DNA from: JAMLHH01 sp964653095
Lineage (GTDB): Bacteria; Bacteroidota; Bacteroidia; Chitinophagales; JADIYW01
Length of the DNA: 64,000 nt
Reading direction: 5' to 3'
NCBI GenBank assembly: GCA_964653095.1
Contig: CAZZEH010000018.1
Coordinates: 7,439-71,438, forward strand
Shown: positions 34,469 to 43,429 of the stretch, piece by piece
Layout: every line of letters starts with the position of its first letter
Position numbering within the stretch: the first letter of the stretch is position 1
The notes under the pieces: model-generated
Database searches by the model: none
What the model saw: only the letters and a program-made list of their open reading frames with translations
Told to the model about the DNA's origin: nothing
Program-made: the position numbers and the translations under genes

Positions 34469-37072
34469 CTAATTCTTTTCATTTACAGGAATTACAGAAA
34501 AATCAAAGGCTACATTTTTTGAGTAATTATTAGAAGCGAAGACTGATATAAAGGATTTAAACTCTTTTAAATATTTGGAGTCTCTTTCATTTTTTTGAGA
34601 AAGTATTTCTTCAAAATTCTCCCAACTATCGAAAATATCAACTACAATTCTACTTATGCTGTGTGAATTATGATTGAAAACTTCGGTAGTAATTATTTCT
34701 AAAAGAAAACCGTCAAAATCTTTATTTAAAACAAAACTTTTTACAATGTCTTTAGCATCAGAAGGTATTATAGTTGAAGAATCTTCAAAAATAACTCCAT
34801 CATCTCTTTCTATCCATTTTACCTGTCTATTATTATTGAAGAGACGCCATAAGTTATAATCTATTTTATCAACACTTTCACAATATCGTTTAAGATAATT
34901 GAGATTCAGTTGCTCCAATTCTTTTTTATTTAAAATAAATGATTCTCTATATTGCTTGTTTATAGCTTTTATAAGCTTGGATTCGAACTTATATGGACTT
35001 TTAGCTTTCTTAAATAGGTTGTAAACAAAATCTTTAAATTCTTTATCTGTTCGATATAGTTTACTTAGTTGAACATTATCAAAAATTAATTTATTAATGA
35101 GATTTGAGTAGTCAAATCCAACTTCTCCTATATATAAGCCGTCTCTATATAATAATGACGGTTGCTTTGCTAAATGAAATATTGCCTGAATCACTTTTTC
35201 AAAATCCTCACGACTATCAAAAGATTTTATTTCATAAAATCTATTTTTCAATTCTATCTCTAATCCAGTTGCAACCCACTTCGATATTTTCTCATTAAAT
35301 ATATTTTGACTTGACTCCCTAGCCTCTATAAATTCATTTTCACAAAGAGTTCCATCTAATAAATTATAAGCAAAATAGAGATAAAACCTGCTTGGATATA
35401 TTATTGAGAGATGAGAGGGAGAGTCAAAATGAAATTCATACATCTTTCCATAACTAAATAATCCATTTACAAGACTAAAAATTTTAGGAATCGCTATTGC
35501 AGGAATTGATAGCTCTGCGTAATTATGATTTAAAAAACGTTCAAAGTATGTTTTATAAAGTTTTCCTTCATCGCTTATGTCTTTCTGTTCATTTTCAGAA
35601 AGAACTTTCAGGCGATAATAGAATTTTTTATCATGATTCTCAGAAATTGTTTCTAAGAAAGATAATGTTTTTCTAAAGAGCAATTCATAGACTGAAGGAT
35701 ATTTTAAACGCAATAATTCAATCTGTATGAAATCTGAAAAATCTACATTTTTATTCAGTCTATTAATATTAAGTGTTATTGCATTTGCTAATCTTGTAAC
35801 ATCTCTCATACTATCTAACCAGTCATCAAGATAAGCGGGTATAGATGCTGCAGAACCTATAATTGCGCTATCAATTTCCAAATGGAATTCATCAGACAAT
35901 TGGGTTTTAAGTTTTTTAGCGAGTTCATATCGTAAAATCTCTTTTTTGAAATAAGGCAACGTAACTTCCAATTGAAAAATCTTTTCCAAAAACTCTTCTT
36001 TCTTGTAGGGGTTATACTCTTTTAAGGCATTTACAACATAGTTTCTATCGTATGCTGCAATAAAAAAGGTATTTCTAAAATTCGCTGTATTTCTAATTAA
36101 TCTAATTACTTCGATGATTTCATCTGTGTCTAATCTGTCCAAATCATCTATATAGATTATTATTTTTTTGTCAATACTCTTTATTGCTTCATTTATCTCT
36201 TTATGTAAACTGCTTATAGATTCAAAACCAACAACAGAAGATACAGTTGCCTGAATTGATTGCGTTATAGTGTTACTATTAATTTCTACTAACTTATTAG
36301 AATATTGGATAAGCAATCTTGAGACCGATGAATGATAAGGTCGAATTGCTTCCTGTACAACTTCAAAAAACTCTTTAGTAATTGCTTTTGGTGAATGATA
36401 ATTCCAGGCATTAAAGTTTATTTCGATAATATCTTCTGGCTTTAATTTTCTTTTTATCAAATTTATAAAAGACGTTTTACCTAATCCCCATTTACCGTTT
36501 ATTCCTATAGCAAAAGATTTTTTAAAGTCACTTGAAAGTATTTTCTCACTAATGGATTTTGTATAAACTTCGTATCCTAGTCTATCTTCTCCTTTATTGT
36601 CTATAGGTACATCATTGAAGAATGGTTTAGCTACTTTATTTTCAGCAGTACGTTTGTTTGACTTACTCCTTGGTATAAATAATAGTAATTGCCCTAGAGA
36701 AATTACAAGTAAGATATCCGCGTATTTAATTTTATCCCAAAACCTAATTCCGATGAAACTCCAAGGTGATTCACATATTCTATAAATCAAGTAGAAAGAA
36801 GTTGCTATAAATAAAATAGCTGAAAGATTTGTTGATGGAATATAATTTCTAAACCTGAAGCATGTTAAAAAAATAACACAAGTTATAATCAATAAAAAAA
36901 TGATATCATTATACCATACAGAATCAACATAACTTAAAGCATACTTTACTACGGTACTAGATAAAAACAATTCAATTGGCTTATGAAAAATTATAAGCCC
37001 AAAGGTTATTATTGAAATTAATAGAACATCTTTTCTAGAGATGCATCTGTATATTTTTTCAAATACTGTCAT
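34469..37072 (-). CDS. KAP-family P-loop NTPase with N-terminal membrane helices
   Basis: 867 aa. Four hydrophobic segments lie in the first ~130 residues. The KAP NTPase domain follows, with Walker A INGKWGLGKTSF (~187-198), the family motif EINFNAWNYHSPKA, and Walker B IIIYIDDLDRLD (~306-317), then FFIAAYDRNYV. The C-terminal ~450 residues are helical and unrecognised. KAP NTPases are membrane-associated STAND-like ATPases, several of them linked to phage defence or membrane organisation. The gene is divergent from an operon of membrane-DUF3883 proteins and is visibly AT-rich, suggesting transfer. An inverted repeat overlaps its likely promoter. Confidence 0.83.
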   Translation of the reverse strand: MTVFEKIYRCISRKDVLLISIITFGLIIFHKPIELFLSSTVVKYALSYVDSVWYNDIIFLLIITCVIFLTCFRFRNYIPSTNLSAILFIATSFYLIYRICESPWSFIGIRFWDKIKYADILLVISLGQLLLFIPRSKSNKRTAENKVAKPFFNDVPIDNKGEDRLGYEVYTKSISEKILSSDFKKSFAIGINGKWGLGKTSFINLIKRKLKPEDIIEINFNAWNYHSPKAITKEFFEVVQEAIRPYHSSVSRLLIQYSNKLVEINSNTITQSIQATVSSVVGFESISSLHKEINEAIKSIDKKIIIYIDDLDRLDTDEIIEVIRLIRNTANFRNTFFIAAYDRNYVVNALKEYNPYKKEEFLEKIFQLEVTLPYFKKEILRYELAKKLKTQLSDEFHLEIDSAIIGSAASIPAYLDDWLDSMRDVTRLANAITLNINRLNKNVDFSDFIQIELLRLKYPSVYELLFRKTLSFLETISENHDKKFYYRLKVLSENEQKDISDEGKLYKTYFERFLNHNYAELSIPAIAIPKIFSLVNGLFSYGKMYEFHFDSPSHLSIIYPSRFYLYFAYNLLDGTLCENEFIEARESSQNIFNEKISKWVATGLEIELKNRFYEIKSFDSREDFEKVIQAIFHLAKQPSLLYRDGLYIGEVGFDYSNLINKLIFDNVQLSKLYRTDKEFKDFVYNLFKKAKSPYKFESKLIKAINKQYRESFILNKKELEQLNLNYLKRYCESVDKIDYNLWRLFNNNRQVKWIERDDGVIFEDSSTIIPSDAKDIVKSFVLNKDFDGFLLEIITTEVFNHNSHSISRIVVDIFDSWENFEEILSQKNERDSKYLKEFKSFISVFASNNYSKNVAFDFSVIPVNEKN

Positions 37073-37079
37073 CTTTAAT

Positions 37080-37119
37080 ATCTTTAAACTTAGGACTTAT
37101 GCCTATAAGCTTAAAGATA
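37080..37119 (-). promoter_or_regulatory. inverted repeat over the KAP gene promoter (operator candidate)
   Basis: ATCTTTAA (37080-37087) pairs with TTAAAGAT (37111-37118). Inside, after a single mismatch, CTTA (37089-37092) pairs with TAAG (37106-37109), with a 13-nt loop. On the minus strand its distal arm contains TATCTTTA, near the -7 consensus, and the repeat ends 8 bp before the KAP ATG. It may be an operator or a 5'-UTR hairpin controlling KAP expression. Confidence 0.45.
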
Positions 37120-37267
37120 GCAACCCTAAGAATATAACAGTCAATTAGTTATAAACAGTGCGAATAAAAAATGTTAACTTTTTACATAATACGTAGGTTG
37201 TAATGAATAGCTTTATCTCAACTCATTAGGTTCAAAAATCAATATACAGAGCTATATCTTAACTCTG

Positions 37268-37275
37268 TATCTTTG
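37268..37275 (+). promoter_or_regulatory. -7 promoter element of DUF3883 operon
   Basis: TATCTTTG is a perfect TAnnTTTG, 47 nt before the ATG of the first DUF3883 gene. Confidence 0.5.
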
Positions 37276-37322
37276 TTAAAGATTATTCTTAATCGGGAAG
37301 TCACATTTTAACATTACAGTAT

Positions 37323-38582
37323 ATGACAGAAGATAAATATATCAAAATAAATAATGATGTAGTGGCTTTCATCAACAATAGTAAAACTATCGAATATCTT
37401 AAACGTAAAGATATTGCATCTAAAGGAATGGCATCATCCATTTTATTTCTTATTGGAGCTTTAGTATTAGTTGCAATAATTTTATTTTTAGGCAAAAATC
37501 AAAATTTTGAGTGGAGCTTTACAAATTTAAAATCCGTATTTCCGCCAGTAAGGTTTAATATCAGGTATATTATATTTGACTTATTTCAGTTCGTATTTTA
37601 TGTATTGCTTTTAATAGCTGGCTCTTTACTCTGGTTTTATTATTTTGCTATTATTGCATTATTATTCTTTTCTGTCCTCTCATTACTTCTTAATCCTATA
37701 TTTGGATTATTACAAAAATTAATAAAAGATAATTTGGGTACAATTATTCACAATACCAATTTCTTTTTCAAGAATATTATTCAACTTCTACTTTATGGGA
37801 AAAATACAATTGAATTTATTTATGAAGAAAAAGATAGTATTATATCACATTGCTTGAATTATATAAATTCAACAAAAGATTATTTAAATCAATGTTCATT
37901 ATTAGATCAATCAATAATTGATGATATTAAGTTGACGAAAATCACTCTCGAAACAGTATCAAATATTTATAGTGATGAAATATCAAACGAAATAAAGTCA
38001 CTAAATTATTCACTAATTACAAATAAAGAGAAAGTTATAGTTCCATCAAATCAAGAAGGAACTACTGAAAGCGAATCTTTTGGTGAAAACACGCAGCCTA
38101 TTAGGAGTGATATTGCCCCTCCTCCCAGAAAATCTCCTTCAGAGAACTTTAAAACTCAAACGAGAAAACCAAAATCATCAGAACTTTCAAAAGAACACAT
38201 CGGTATAGTAGGCGAAAGGATAGTATTATGGTATGAAACAGAATTAGTTAAGAGTTATTATCCGGCACAACTCAATAAAGTACAGCACGTATCTCAAACA
38301 CAGGGAGACGGATTAGGATACGATATACAATCTGTAGATGAATACGGACAACTTAAATTTATTGAAGTAAAATCCACTACTTCATCTGATTCTACTAATT
38401 TCTTTTTCACCAAAAATGAATACGATACAATGATGGAGAAAGATGCTCAATATTATCTTTATCGCGTCTATAATATAAACCCGGAAACCAATGGTTTTGA
38501 TTTGAAAATTTACAAAGGAAAAGATGAAATCTTAAAAGCTTTCAACTTTGAAGGTCAACAATACACAGCGAGAGCCAAATAA
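37323..38582 (+). CDS. membrane protein with C-terminal DUF3883 (nuclease-like) domain
   Basis: 419 aa. Two to three membrane helices occur (MASSILFLIGALVLVAIILF at ~38-57; a second long hydrophobic stretch ~90-135), then a helical cytosolic part, a low-complexity Ser/Pro/Lys linker (~245-290), and a C-terminal DUF3883 domain (~293-419). The domain carries IGIVGERIVLWYE, the GDGLGYDI motif and FIEVKSTT, the D...ExK arrangement of PD-(D/E)xK nucleases. It heads an operon with a paralog of the same layout 11 bp downstream and faces away from the KAP ATPase. Inference: a membrane-tethered nuclease-like effector or sensor. Confidence 0.75.
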   Translation: MTEDKYIKINNDVVAFINNSKTIEYLKRKDIASKGMASSILFLIGALVLVAIILFLGKNQNFEWSFTNLKSVFPPVRFNIRYIIFDLFQFVFYVLLLIAGSLLWFYYFAIIALLFFSVLSLLLNPIFGLLQKLIKDNLGTIIHNTNFFFKNIIQLLLYGKNTIEFIYEEKDSIISHCLNYINSTKDYLNQCSLLDQSIIDDIKLTKITLETVSNIYSDEISNEIKSLNYSLITNKEKVIVPSNQEGTTESESFGENTQPIRSDIAPPPRKSPSENFKTQTRKPKSSELSKEHIGIVGERIVLWYETELVKSYYPAQLNKVQHVSQTQGDGLGYDIQSVDEYGQLKFIEVKSTTSSDSTNFFFTKNEYDTMMEKDAQYYLYRVYNINPETNGFDLKIYKGKDEILKAFNFEGQQYTARAK

Positions 38583-38593
38583 GCATTAGCGTT

Positions 38594-39406
38594 ATGGAAA
38601 AGGAATTAAAGGAAATCCAAAGAGATATCACTCTTCAAATTAGAAGAGCAAAGTTTGCTTTCCCTTTATTTCTTACGAAGACAATTGGCCTTTATTCTAT
38701 AATAGCTGCTGTAATATTGTTTTTTATAATCAATTTATTAAAAATAAGCTTTACCTATCCTTATGCTTCATTTTATACAGTCCCTGTATCTGCCCTGCTG
38801 GCTTATACTTTTATCTATAATTCAAACATATACCGTGTTGATTGGCGAGGTCAATATGTGGACTTAGAAAATAAAGCTAAAGCTTTAAAAGATAAAGTTG
38901 AGATTAGTAATGAAACAAGAAAAAGGTTTGAGCGTTATCAGAAAAAAGTTTTAATCGCAGTCAGAAACGAACGAATCAGTATAAAAGAATTGAAAGAAAT
39001 CAAGAAGATTTATTTCAAACTTAAACAATTATCAAATTATTTTGAAAAAGATTCCAAAGGAATCAGAAGAATTCGGGAGGCTATAAAAGCAAAAGAAAAA
39101 GCATTTGCATTACATGAACAATCTCTCAAACTTAAGTCAAAAACAACAACTGATAAAGTTCAAAAGCTAAAGAGTGATGGGGATGATTTAGCCAAAGCAA
39201 ACAATGAAACTGTATTTCCAACTGCTAAAAACTATAAGTCCGAAGAAATAAAGGATAAAGAAATACCTCCGGAAATAATAGAAGCACAGGAACCTCCTAA
39301 AAGTGAAAAACCAGTTATAAAAGAACTAATTGTCAGAGACCCTGTGGTAGAAAAGGTTCAAAATAAAATCAATATTACCTCACTTTTTAGAAGAAACGGA
39401 AAATGA
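38594..39406 (+). CDS. membrane/coiled-coil part of a split DUF3883 protein
   Basis: 270 aa. Two hydrophobic segments (TIGLYSIIAAVILFFIINLL ~31-50; PVSALLAYTFIY ~63-74) precede a long charged coiled coil (~95-200) and a Lys/Glu/Pro linker that ends abruptly in FRRNGK. The next frame continues the same acidic linker and then a DUF3883 domain. Shifting by one base at the T5 run (39384-39388) joins the two into a ~485-aa protein with the same membrane-linker-DUF3883 order as the gene upstream. It was probably one gene, disrupted here or by a sequence error. The gap to the upstream paralog is 11 bp. Confidence 0.7.
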   Translation: MEKELKEIQRDITLQIRRAKFAFPLFLTKTIGLYSIIAAVILFFIINLLKISFTYPYASFYTVPVSALLAYTFIYNSNIYRVDWRGQYVDLENKAKALKDKVEISNETRKRFERYQKKVLIAVRNERISIKELKEIKKIYFKLKQLSNYFEKDSKGIRRIREAIKAKEKAFALHEQSLKLKSKTTTDKVQKLKSDGDDLAKANNETVFPTAKNYKSEEIKDKEIPPEIIEAQEPPKSEKPVIKELIVRDPVVEKVQNKINITSLFRRNGK

Positions 39407-39464
39407 AGTAATTGATGTTCCGGAAACACCTGTTGATGAACTACAAATACCTGATACAAGCGAG

Positions 39465-40061
39465 TTGGATATTCAAGAATTATTTGATATTAAAGAGGAA
39501 GATTTAAATGCAAATCCTCAATTAACACTGTTTGACAACAACGAATTAGATGAAGGCAAAGTAACAGATCTAAAGGAAAGAAAACCATTTAGACGCAAAA
39601 CCAAAACGATTGAAAAAGGAAAAATCCGAAAAATAGTAACCCGAAACAAAGACTATTTAAACTACAATTTAAAAGCAAAAAAAATCGGAGACATAGGTGA
39701 AAGATTAGTTTTTGAATATGAGCTTAACAAGCTTCGAGAACTTAATATCCCTAATTGGAACTTTAGGGTCAAACATATCTCAAAAGACGAAGGTGACGGT
39801 GACGGTTACGATATTATTTCTGCTGATAAAAATGGAAATACAATTTATATCGAAGTAAAAACAACTACTAATGATAGTGATTTCTTTATAACATCCAATG
39901 AGCTAAAAGTAATGGGACAGAAAGGAAATCAATATTACATCTATAGGGTTTTTCTTGACACTATACATAACGATAGCAGAGTAGAAATATATGCCGGAGA
40001 GAAGGAAATAAAAGAGTATTTTACTTTTACACCAAACATGTATAAAGTTTCTTTAAGATGA
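39465..40061 (+). CDS. DUF3883-domain part of the split protein
   Basis: 198 aa if started at the TTG at 39465; no in-frame ATG exists, and the frame is open back to ~39350 with linker-like codons (EETENEVIDVPETPVDELQ). The C-terminal ~125 residues form DUF3883: KKIGDIGERLVFEYELN, GDGDGYDIIS, TIYIEVKTTT, QYYIYRVF. This matches the paralog ending at 38582 in all key positions, including D and ExK. Most likely the 3' half of the gene beginning at 38594, separated by a one-base shift. Confidence 0.7.
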   Translation: MDIQELFDIKEEDLNANPQLTLFDNNELDEGKVTDLKERKPFRRKTKTIEKGKIRKIVTRNKDYLNYNLKAKKIGDIGERLVFEYELNKLRELNIPNWNFRVKHISKDEGDGDGYDIISADKNGNTIYIEVKTTTNDSDFFITSNELKVMGQKGNQYYIYRVFLDTIHNDSRVEIYAGEKEIKEYFTFTPNMYKVSLR

Positions 40062-40093
40062 TGCTTTTCACTATCTTTAGATAAAATAATATC

Positions 40094-40528
40094 ATGTACA
40101 ACAACAATACAACTGCTGTTTTATCTGGTTTTTCAAGAGGGCTTTTCGATTTTGAAAATAAGCTGTACAATGCTTCATTTTGTGCAAGAGTTTTTATCGA
40201 AGATGAAGATGGGTATGGTATTGGTAATTTAATCTCCAAAGGCAAAGGAAAGACTGAGGAAAGTGCATTTTTCAATGCTTTTGAAGAGTTTTTATCAGGC
40301 AATTGTGAACCAGGCAAACCTAGTTCGTTTAATGGTCAAAAATTTAATTGGAGGTATAAAAAAATTAGACTTCCACAGGATGTTCAAACAGTTACCTTTT
40401 CTGATAATTTCTTCATAAGATTTCAAAATTTGACCGATAGCGCACTACCATATACTGTAGATGAAATTTTGGAGAAGAGTAAATCTACTCTGGGCGGAAA
40501 AGAAGTACAAATTGAATACCGTCCATAG
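40094..40528 (+). CDS. small protein of unknown function in the DUF3883 operon
   Basis: 144 aa, soluble, no signal or membrane helix. Visible features are a Gly/Lys-rich turn (LISKGKGKTEESAFFNAFEE) and a mixed alpha/beta pattern. I recognise no family. It lies 33 bp after the DUF3883 gene on the same strand and shares the island's AT-rich composition, so it probably belongs to the same unit. Its sequence YGIGNLISKGKGKTEESAF is consistent with a small substrate- or nucleic-acid-binding fold, but this is only a guess. Confidence 0.6.
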   Translation: MYNNNTTAVLSGFSRGLFDFENKLYNASFCARVFIEDEDGYGIGNLISKGKGKTEESAFFNAFEEFLSGNCEPGKPSSFNGQKFNWRYKKIRLPQDVQTVTFSDNFFIRFQNLTDSALPYTVDEILEKSKSTLGGKEVQIEYRP

Positions 40529-40574
40529 TAATTCAGTTAAATAGATTTATTCACTTAGATAGGGTAGTGTCTGT

Positions 40575-42839
40575 TTATTCCAATGGTAAAATTCCGAATC
40601 CACCGGAAGTTGTGGCAGCCACCACCTTATACTGTTCGACAGTACCAATAATATCACAAACGGGTGAGATTACTTTTGCACCGTGGATGTTGACCATTCC
40701 CCATTTTCCGTTTTCTCTGACCGCCGCAAATCCGTTTTTAAAAGGCATGGCTTTTTCATAAATAAAGGGTGTCATAAATGTTCCTCTGCTGTCAATCATT
40801 CCAAATTTATCACTGAGTCTGGCCCATGCCCTTCCCTCAGAAAAAGGCTGTGCTTCAGCGTATTGCCAGGGAATTTTTACTTTCCCTCTTCCGTTGATAT
40901 AACCCCAGTATTGTCCCATTCGCACTAAGGCCAGGTCTTCGTTTAACTGATAGCCCTCATCAAAGGTGAAAGGTATTTGAGTTTTGTTTTGCATGTTGAT
41001 ATAGCCGACTTTGCCGTTCTTGCTGACAGAAGCAATGCCGTTTTTTAAAGATAATGCCTGTTCGTATTGAAACGGTATCACCACTTTACCGTCCTGTCGG
41101 ATAAACCCGAAAAGCTGATCTTTGACCGCGACCGCATATCCGTATGCATCAAATTCGGAGGCAAACTTATAGATTGGCGGAATAGCTTCTTCACCGTTTG
41201 CATCAAGATACCCAAACAGCTCCCGATTATTCATGAAAAGAGCTTTCCCGTGCTCATAATCTCCGAGTAGTGGGTATTTGCAGGGGACGGTTAGTTTACC
41301 TGTTTGATCAATAAAGCCCATCAGACCTTTTGAGTTGATAACTTTTGCCCGGCCGGATTTCCACAGTCCCAGAAAACGAATGCCATAATCCAGTTGAAAT
41401 TGCTGCCGGAGATTTTTATCAAATGCGATAAAAGGTTCTTCCGGATTTTTTTGAATAAATATCAGATTATCAGACGGCAAGCTGACGGAATAGTTTTCCG
41501 GAGGGACTATTTCCTTTCCGTTTAGATCCGTGTAACCGTATTTTCCATCCTTTTTGACTGCAATGAGTCCGTCAGTAATATCTCCTGCTTCATCATAGGG
41601 GAGTTCCTTATAATTGGATTGCAATAAGTCGATTAAATAATATGTCGGCTTAAGCTCGTAAAACAATGCTTTATCCGTGAGAAAAGTCCGAGCAGAAGTG
41701 TCGGAAGAGATTTCCCGAATAATCTGACCTGCATGATTGACCAAAAGCTGCTTGCCTTTTTGTGTGACCAAAAGCTGTTTCGAGTTTAAATCTGCAATTT
41801 TATCGTATTTGGGTGACTGTATTATTTCTCCCGATTCGTTTATCCACCCCCATTTGCCGTTCAGAAGAAAAGCACCCGCTCCAAACTGAAAGAAGAGGAG
41901 ACTGTCGGCCTCGAAAAATATTTCTCCGGTAGAATGCAGATAGACTTCTTTGGAATCTTCTTTTGCTTTCGCAATTCCTTCGTTGCCGAATGGCTCGGCC
42001 TTTATAAATCCCCGGCTATTGAGATAATTTAAGGCATAATCCAAATAGTAATGATGATTGTTTCGTCTTACAATGCTGTAGGCACCATCCTGAAAAATTT
42101 GTACAGAATCGCAAGGGTGGGGAAGCAGGAGTTTTCCATCTCGATTAATAATCTGCCACTTTCCGTTTTGAAGTTGTACAGGGGCATATTTACCCTGAAA
42201 AGATAATGTTTTTTTGAACTCAGGATTAATTTTCCATGTACCGTCTGTTTGTATATATCCGTAAAGATTATTTATGGCGGCAGGAGCCAGCCCGGAATTA
42301 AATAGCCCTAAATCTTCAAAATCTTTTTCAAAAAAATGCAGACTGTCGGAATGCCAAATACCCAATTTGTTCTGATGAAAAATAAGATAGGTGTGATCGC
42401 CTGAGTGTGAAGAAAGACTGTCGTACCAGTCAGACAGTATCAGTCCGTCATTGGACAGGACAGCAAATTTGCTTTGGTCATTCAAATTCCGCTTGACTCG
42501 TGCCCTGCCGTTTTGCATGTTTTGTATTTCAGAAAATTCAAACGGCGTCAAAAGTCTGCCTTCTGCATTTATTAAGGCAAATTTCCCGTTTTCTTTCTGT
42601 TGAGCCGCATAATATTTTTCACCAACCGGAATAAAACTGAAATATGTCGCCGGTGTCAGTCTGTTGCCTTTCGTGTTCATCATACCAATTCCGCCCCCTT
42701 CGAGATATGCCAAAGCCCATTGATCTATGGGCATAATGATTAATGAAGAGTCCTGTTTAGCGGGTGCCGGCAGATGAATTTGTGCGTTAGAAAGTGTACT
42801 AACAAGCAGTAATAATATGAGCTGAAAAACCTTTTGCAT
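40575..42839 (-). CDS. secreted WG-repeat (KWG) protein
   Basis: 754 aa. A signal peptide (QKVFQLILLLLVSTLSNAQ) is followed by a chain of about a dozen WG repeats of ~45-60 residues. Each contains a (K/D)-x-G-K-x-G-(F/Y/W)-(I/M)-(N/D)-x-x-G-x-x-x-(I/L)-(P) pattern, for example GKWGWINESGEIIQSPKYD, GKYGYTDLNGKEIVPPENY and GKVGYINMQNKTQIPFTFDE. WG repeats build beta scaffolds in exported proteins; no enzyme domain is seen. It is followed on the same strand, after transcription of the RDD gene 12 bp upstream, suggesting an RDD-WG operon. Confidence 0.88.
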   Translation of the reverse strand: MQKVFQLILLLLVSTLSNAQIHLPAPAKQDSSLIIMPIDQWALAYLEGGGIGMMNTKGNRLTPATYFSFIPVGEKYYAAQQKENGKFALINAEGRLLTPFEFSEIQNMQNGRARVKRNLNDQSKFAVLSNDGLILSDWYDSLSSHSGDHTYLIFHQNKLGIWHSDSLHFFEKDFEDLGLFNSGLAPAAINNLYGYIQTDGTWKINPEFKKTLSFQGKYAPVQLQNGKWQIINRDGKLLLPHPCDSVQIFQDGAYSIVRRNNHHYYLDYALNYLNSRGFIKAEPFGNEGIAKAKEDSKEVYLHSTGEIFFEADSLLFFQFGAGAFLLNGKWGWINESGEIIQSPKYDKIADLNSKQLLVTQKGKQLLVNHAGQIIREISSDTSARTFLTDKALFYELKPTYYLIDLLQSNYKELPYDEAGDITDGLIAVKKDGKYGYTDLNGKEIVPPENYSVSLPSDNLIFIQKNPEEPFIAFDKNLRQQFQLDYGIRFLGLWKSGRAKVINSKGLMGFIDQTGKLTVPCKYPLLGDYEHGKALFMNNRELFGYLDANGEEAIPPIYKFASEFDAYGYAVAVKDQLFGFIRQDGKVVIPFQYEQALSLKNGIASVSKNGKVGYINMQNKTQIPFTFDEGYQLNEDLALVRMGQYWGYINGRGKVKIPWQYAEAQPFSEGRAWARLSDKFGMIDSRGTFMTPFIYEKAMPFKNGFAAVRENGKWGMVNIHGAKVISPVCDIIGTVEQYKVVAATTSGGFGILPLE

Positions 42840-42851
42840 AAATACGATAAG

Positions 42852-43304
42852 CTATGTTTTAATAACATAAGTCTGAGCTATTAAGTCGTGTAATGCTCGT
42901 TTTTTCTTGTCAAAGATTACGATTAAGAAGCCTATCATTAAAATAGCAGCAGAAATAATTTTGCCCAAATATCTCAGAACAGAATCTCTCACCTGCATTT
43001 TTGCTCCGTCCTGCCGGACTACTTTTAATCCCATAAGCATTTTACCCGGTGTGGCCTGATTCTGAGTCGTCTCGAAATAGACAAAGTAGGCCATTATCAG
43101 CAGAAGTGTTACCAGACCTCCCGGACTGTATATGGCTGATAACCAACCTGTATTTGCTTTAATGTTAAACACAAATGATAAGATGCCCAATAGTATGGAA
43201 AGAATAATTCCATCTATCAGATGTGCAACTAAGCGTATGCCAAATCCGGCATGGTTGTTCGAGGTTTGGCGATGATGTTTTTTATAAATATCTCTATGTT
43301 CCAT
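42852..43304 (-). CDS. RDD-family membrane protein
   Basis: 150 aa. The RDD domain starts at FGIRLVAHLIDGIILSILLG (~21-40), with the Arg and Asp typical of the family, followed by a second helix (LVTLLLIMAYFVYFETTQNQ), the GKMLMGLKVVRQDG loop, and a third helix (IISAAILMIGFLIVIFDKKK). RDD proteins are small three-helix membrane proteins, some implicated in Na+/H+ exchange; function here is unknown. It ends 12 bp before the WG-repeat gene. Confidence 0.88.
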   Translation of the reverse strand: MEHRDIYKKHHRQTSNNHAGFGIRLVAHLIDGIILSILLGILSFVFNIKANTGWLSAIYSPGGLVTLLLIMAYFVYFETTQNQATPGKMLMGLKVVRQDGAKMQVRDSVLRYLGKIISAAILMIGFLIVIFDKKKRALHDLIAQTYVIKT

Positions 43305-43319
43305 GTGTATATTTTAGTA

Positions 43320-43425
43320 TTATTGCCGAGTGAGGGATAGAGGCGATATCTCCGCCAAAACGAAGTGGAGGCGGAATACAAGCCGATAGCCCGACTCCGC
43401 CTTAGCGGAGACACTCCCAAATATA
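43320..43425 (+). repeat. GC-rich REP-like element
   Basis: This 125-bp gap between the MsrB gene and the RDD gene holds a GC-rich mosaic. It contains GAGGGATAG (43329-43337), a TCCGCC...GGCGGA repeat (43350-43375), and a perfect hairpin CTCCGC-CTTA-GCGGAG (43395-43410). The GAGGGATAG and GCCGATAGCCCGAC motifs recall REP-like elements of Bacteroidota and the block at 9541-9655. It may also act as the 3' hairpin of msrB. Confidence 0.45.
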
Positions 43426-43429
43426 AAAC

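Noticed and set aside
39384..39390. Programmed ribosomal frameshift joining the two DUF3883 parts
   Set aside because: The needed shift is +1 at CTTTTTAG; no known +1 site or stimulatory structure is evident, so mutation or sequence error is simpler.
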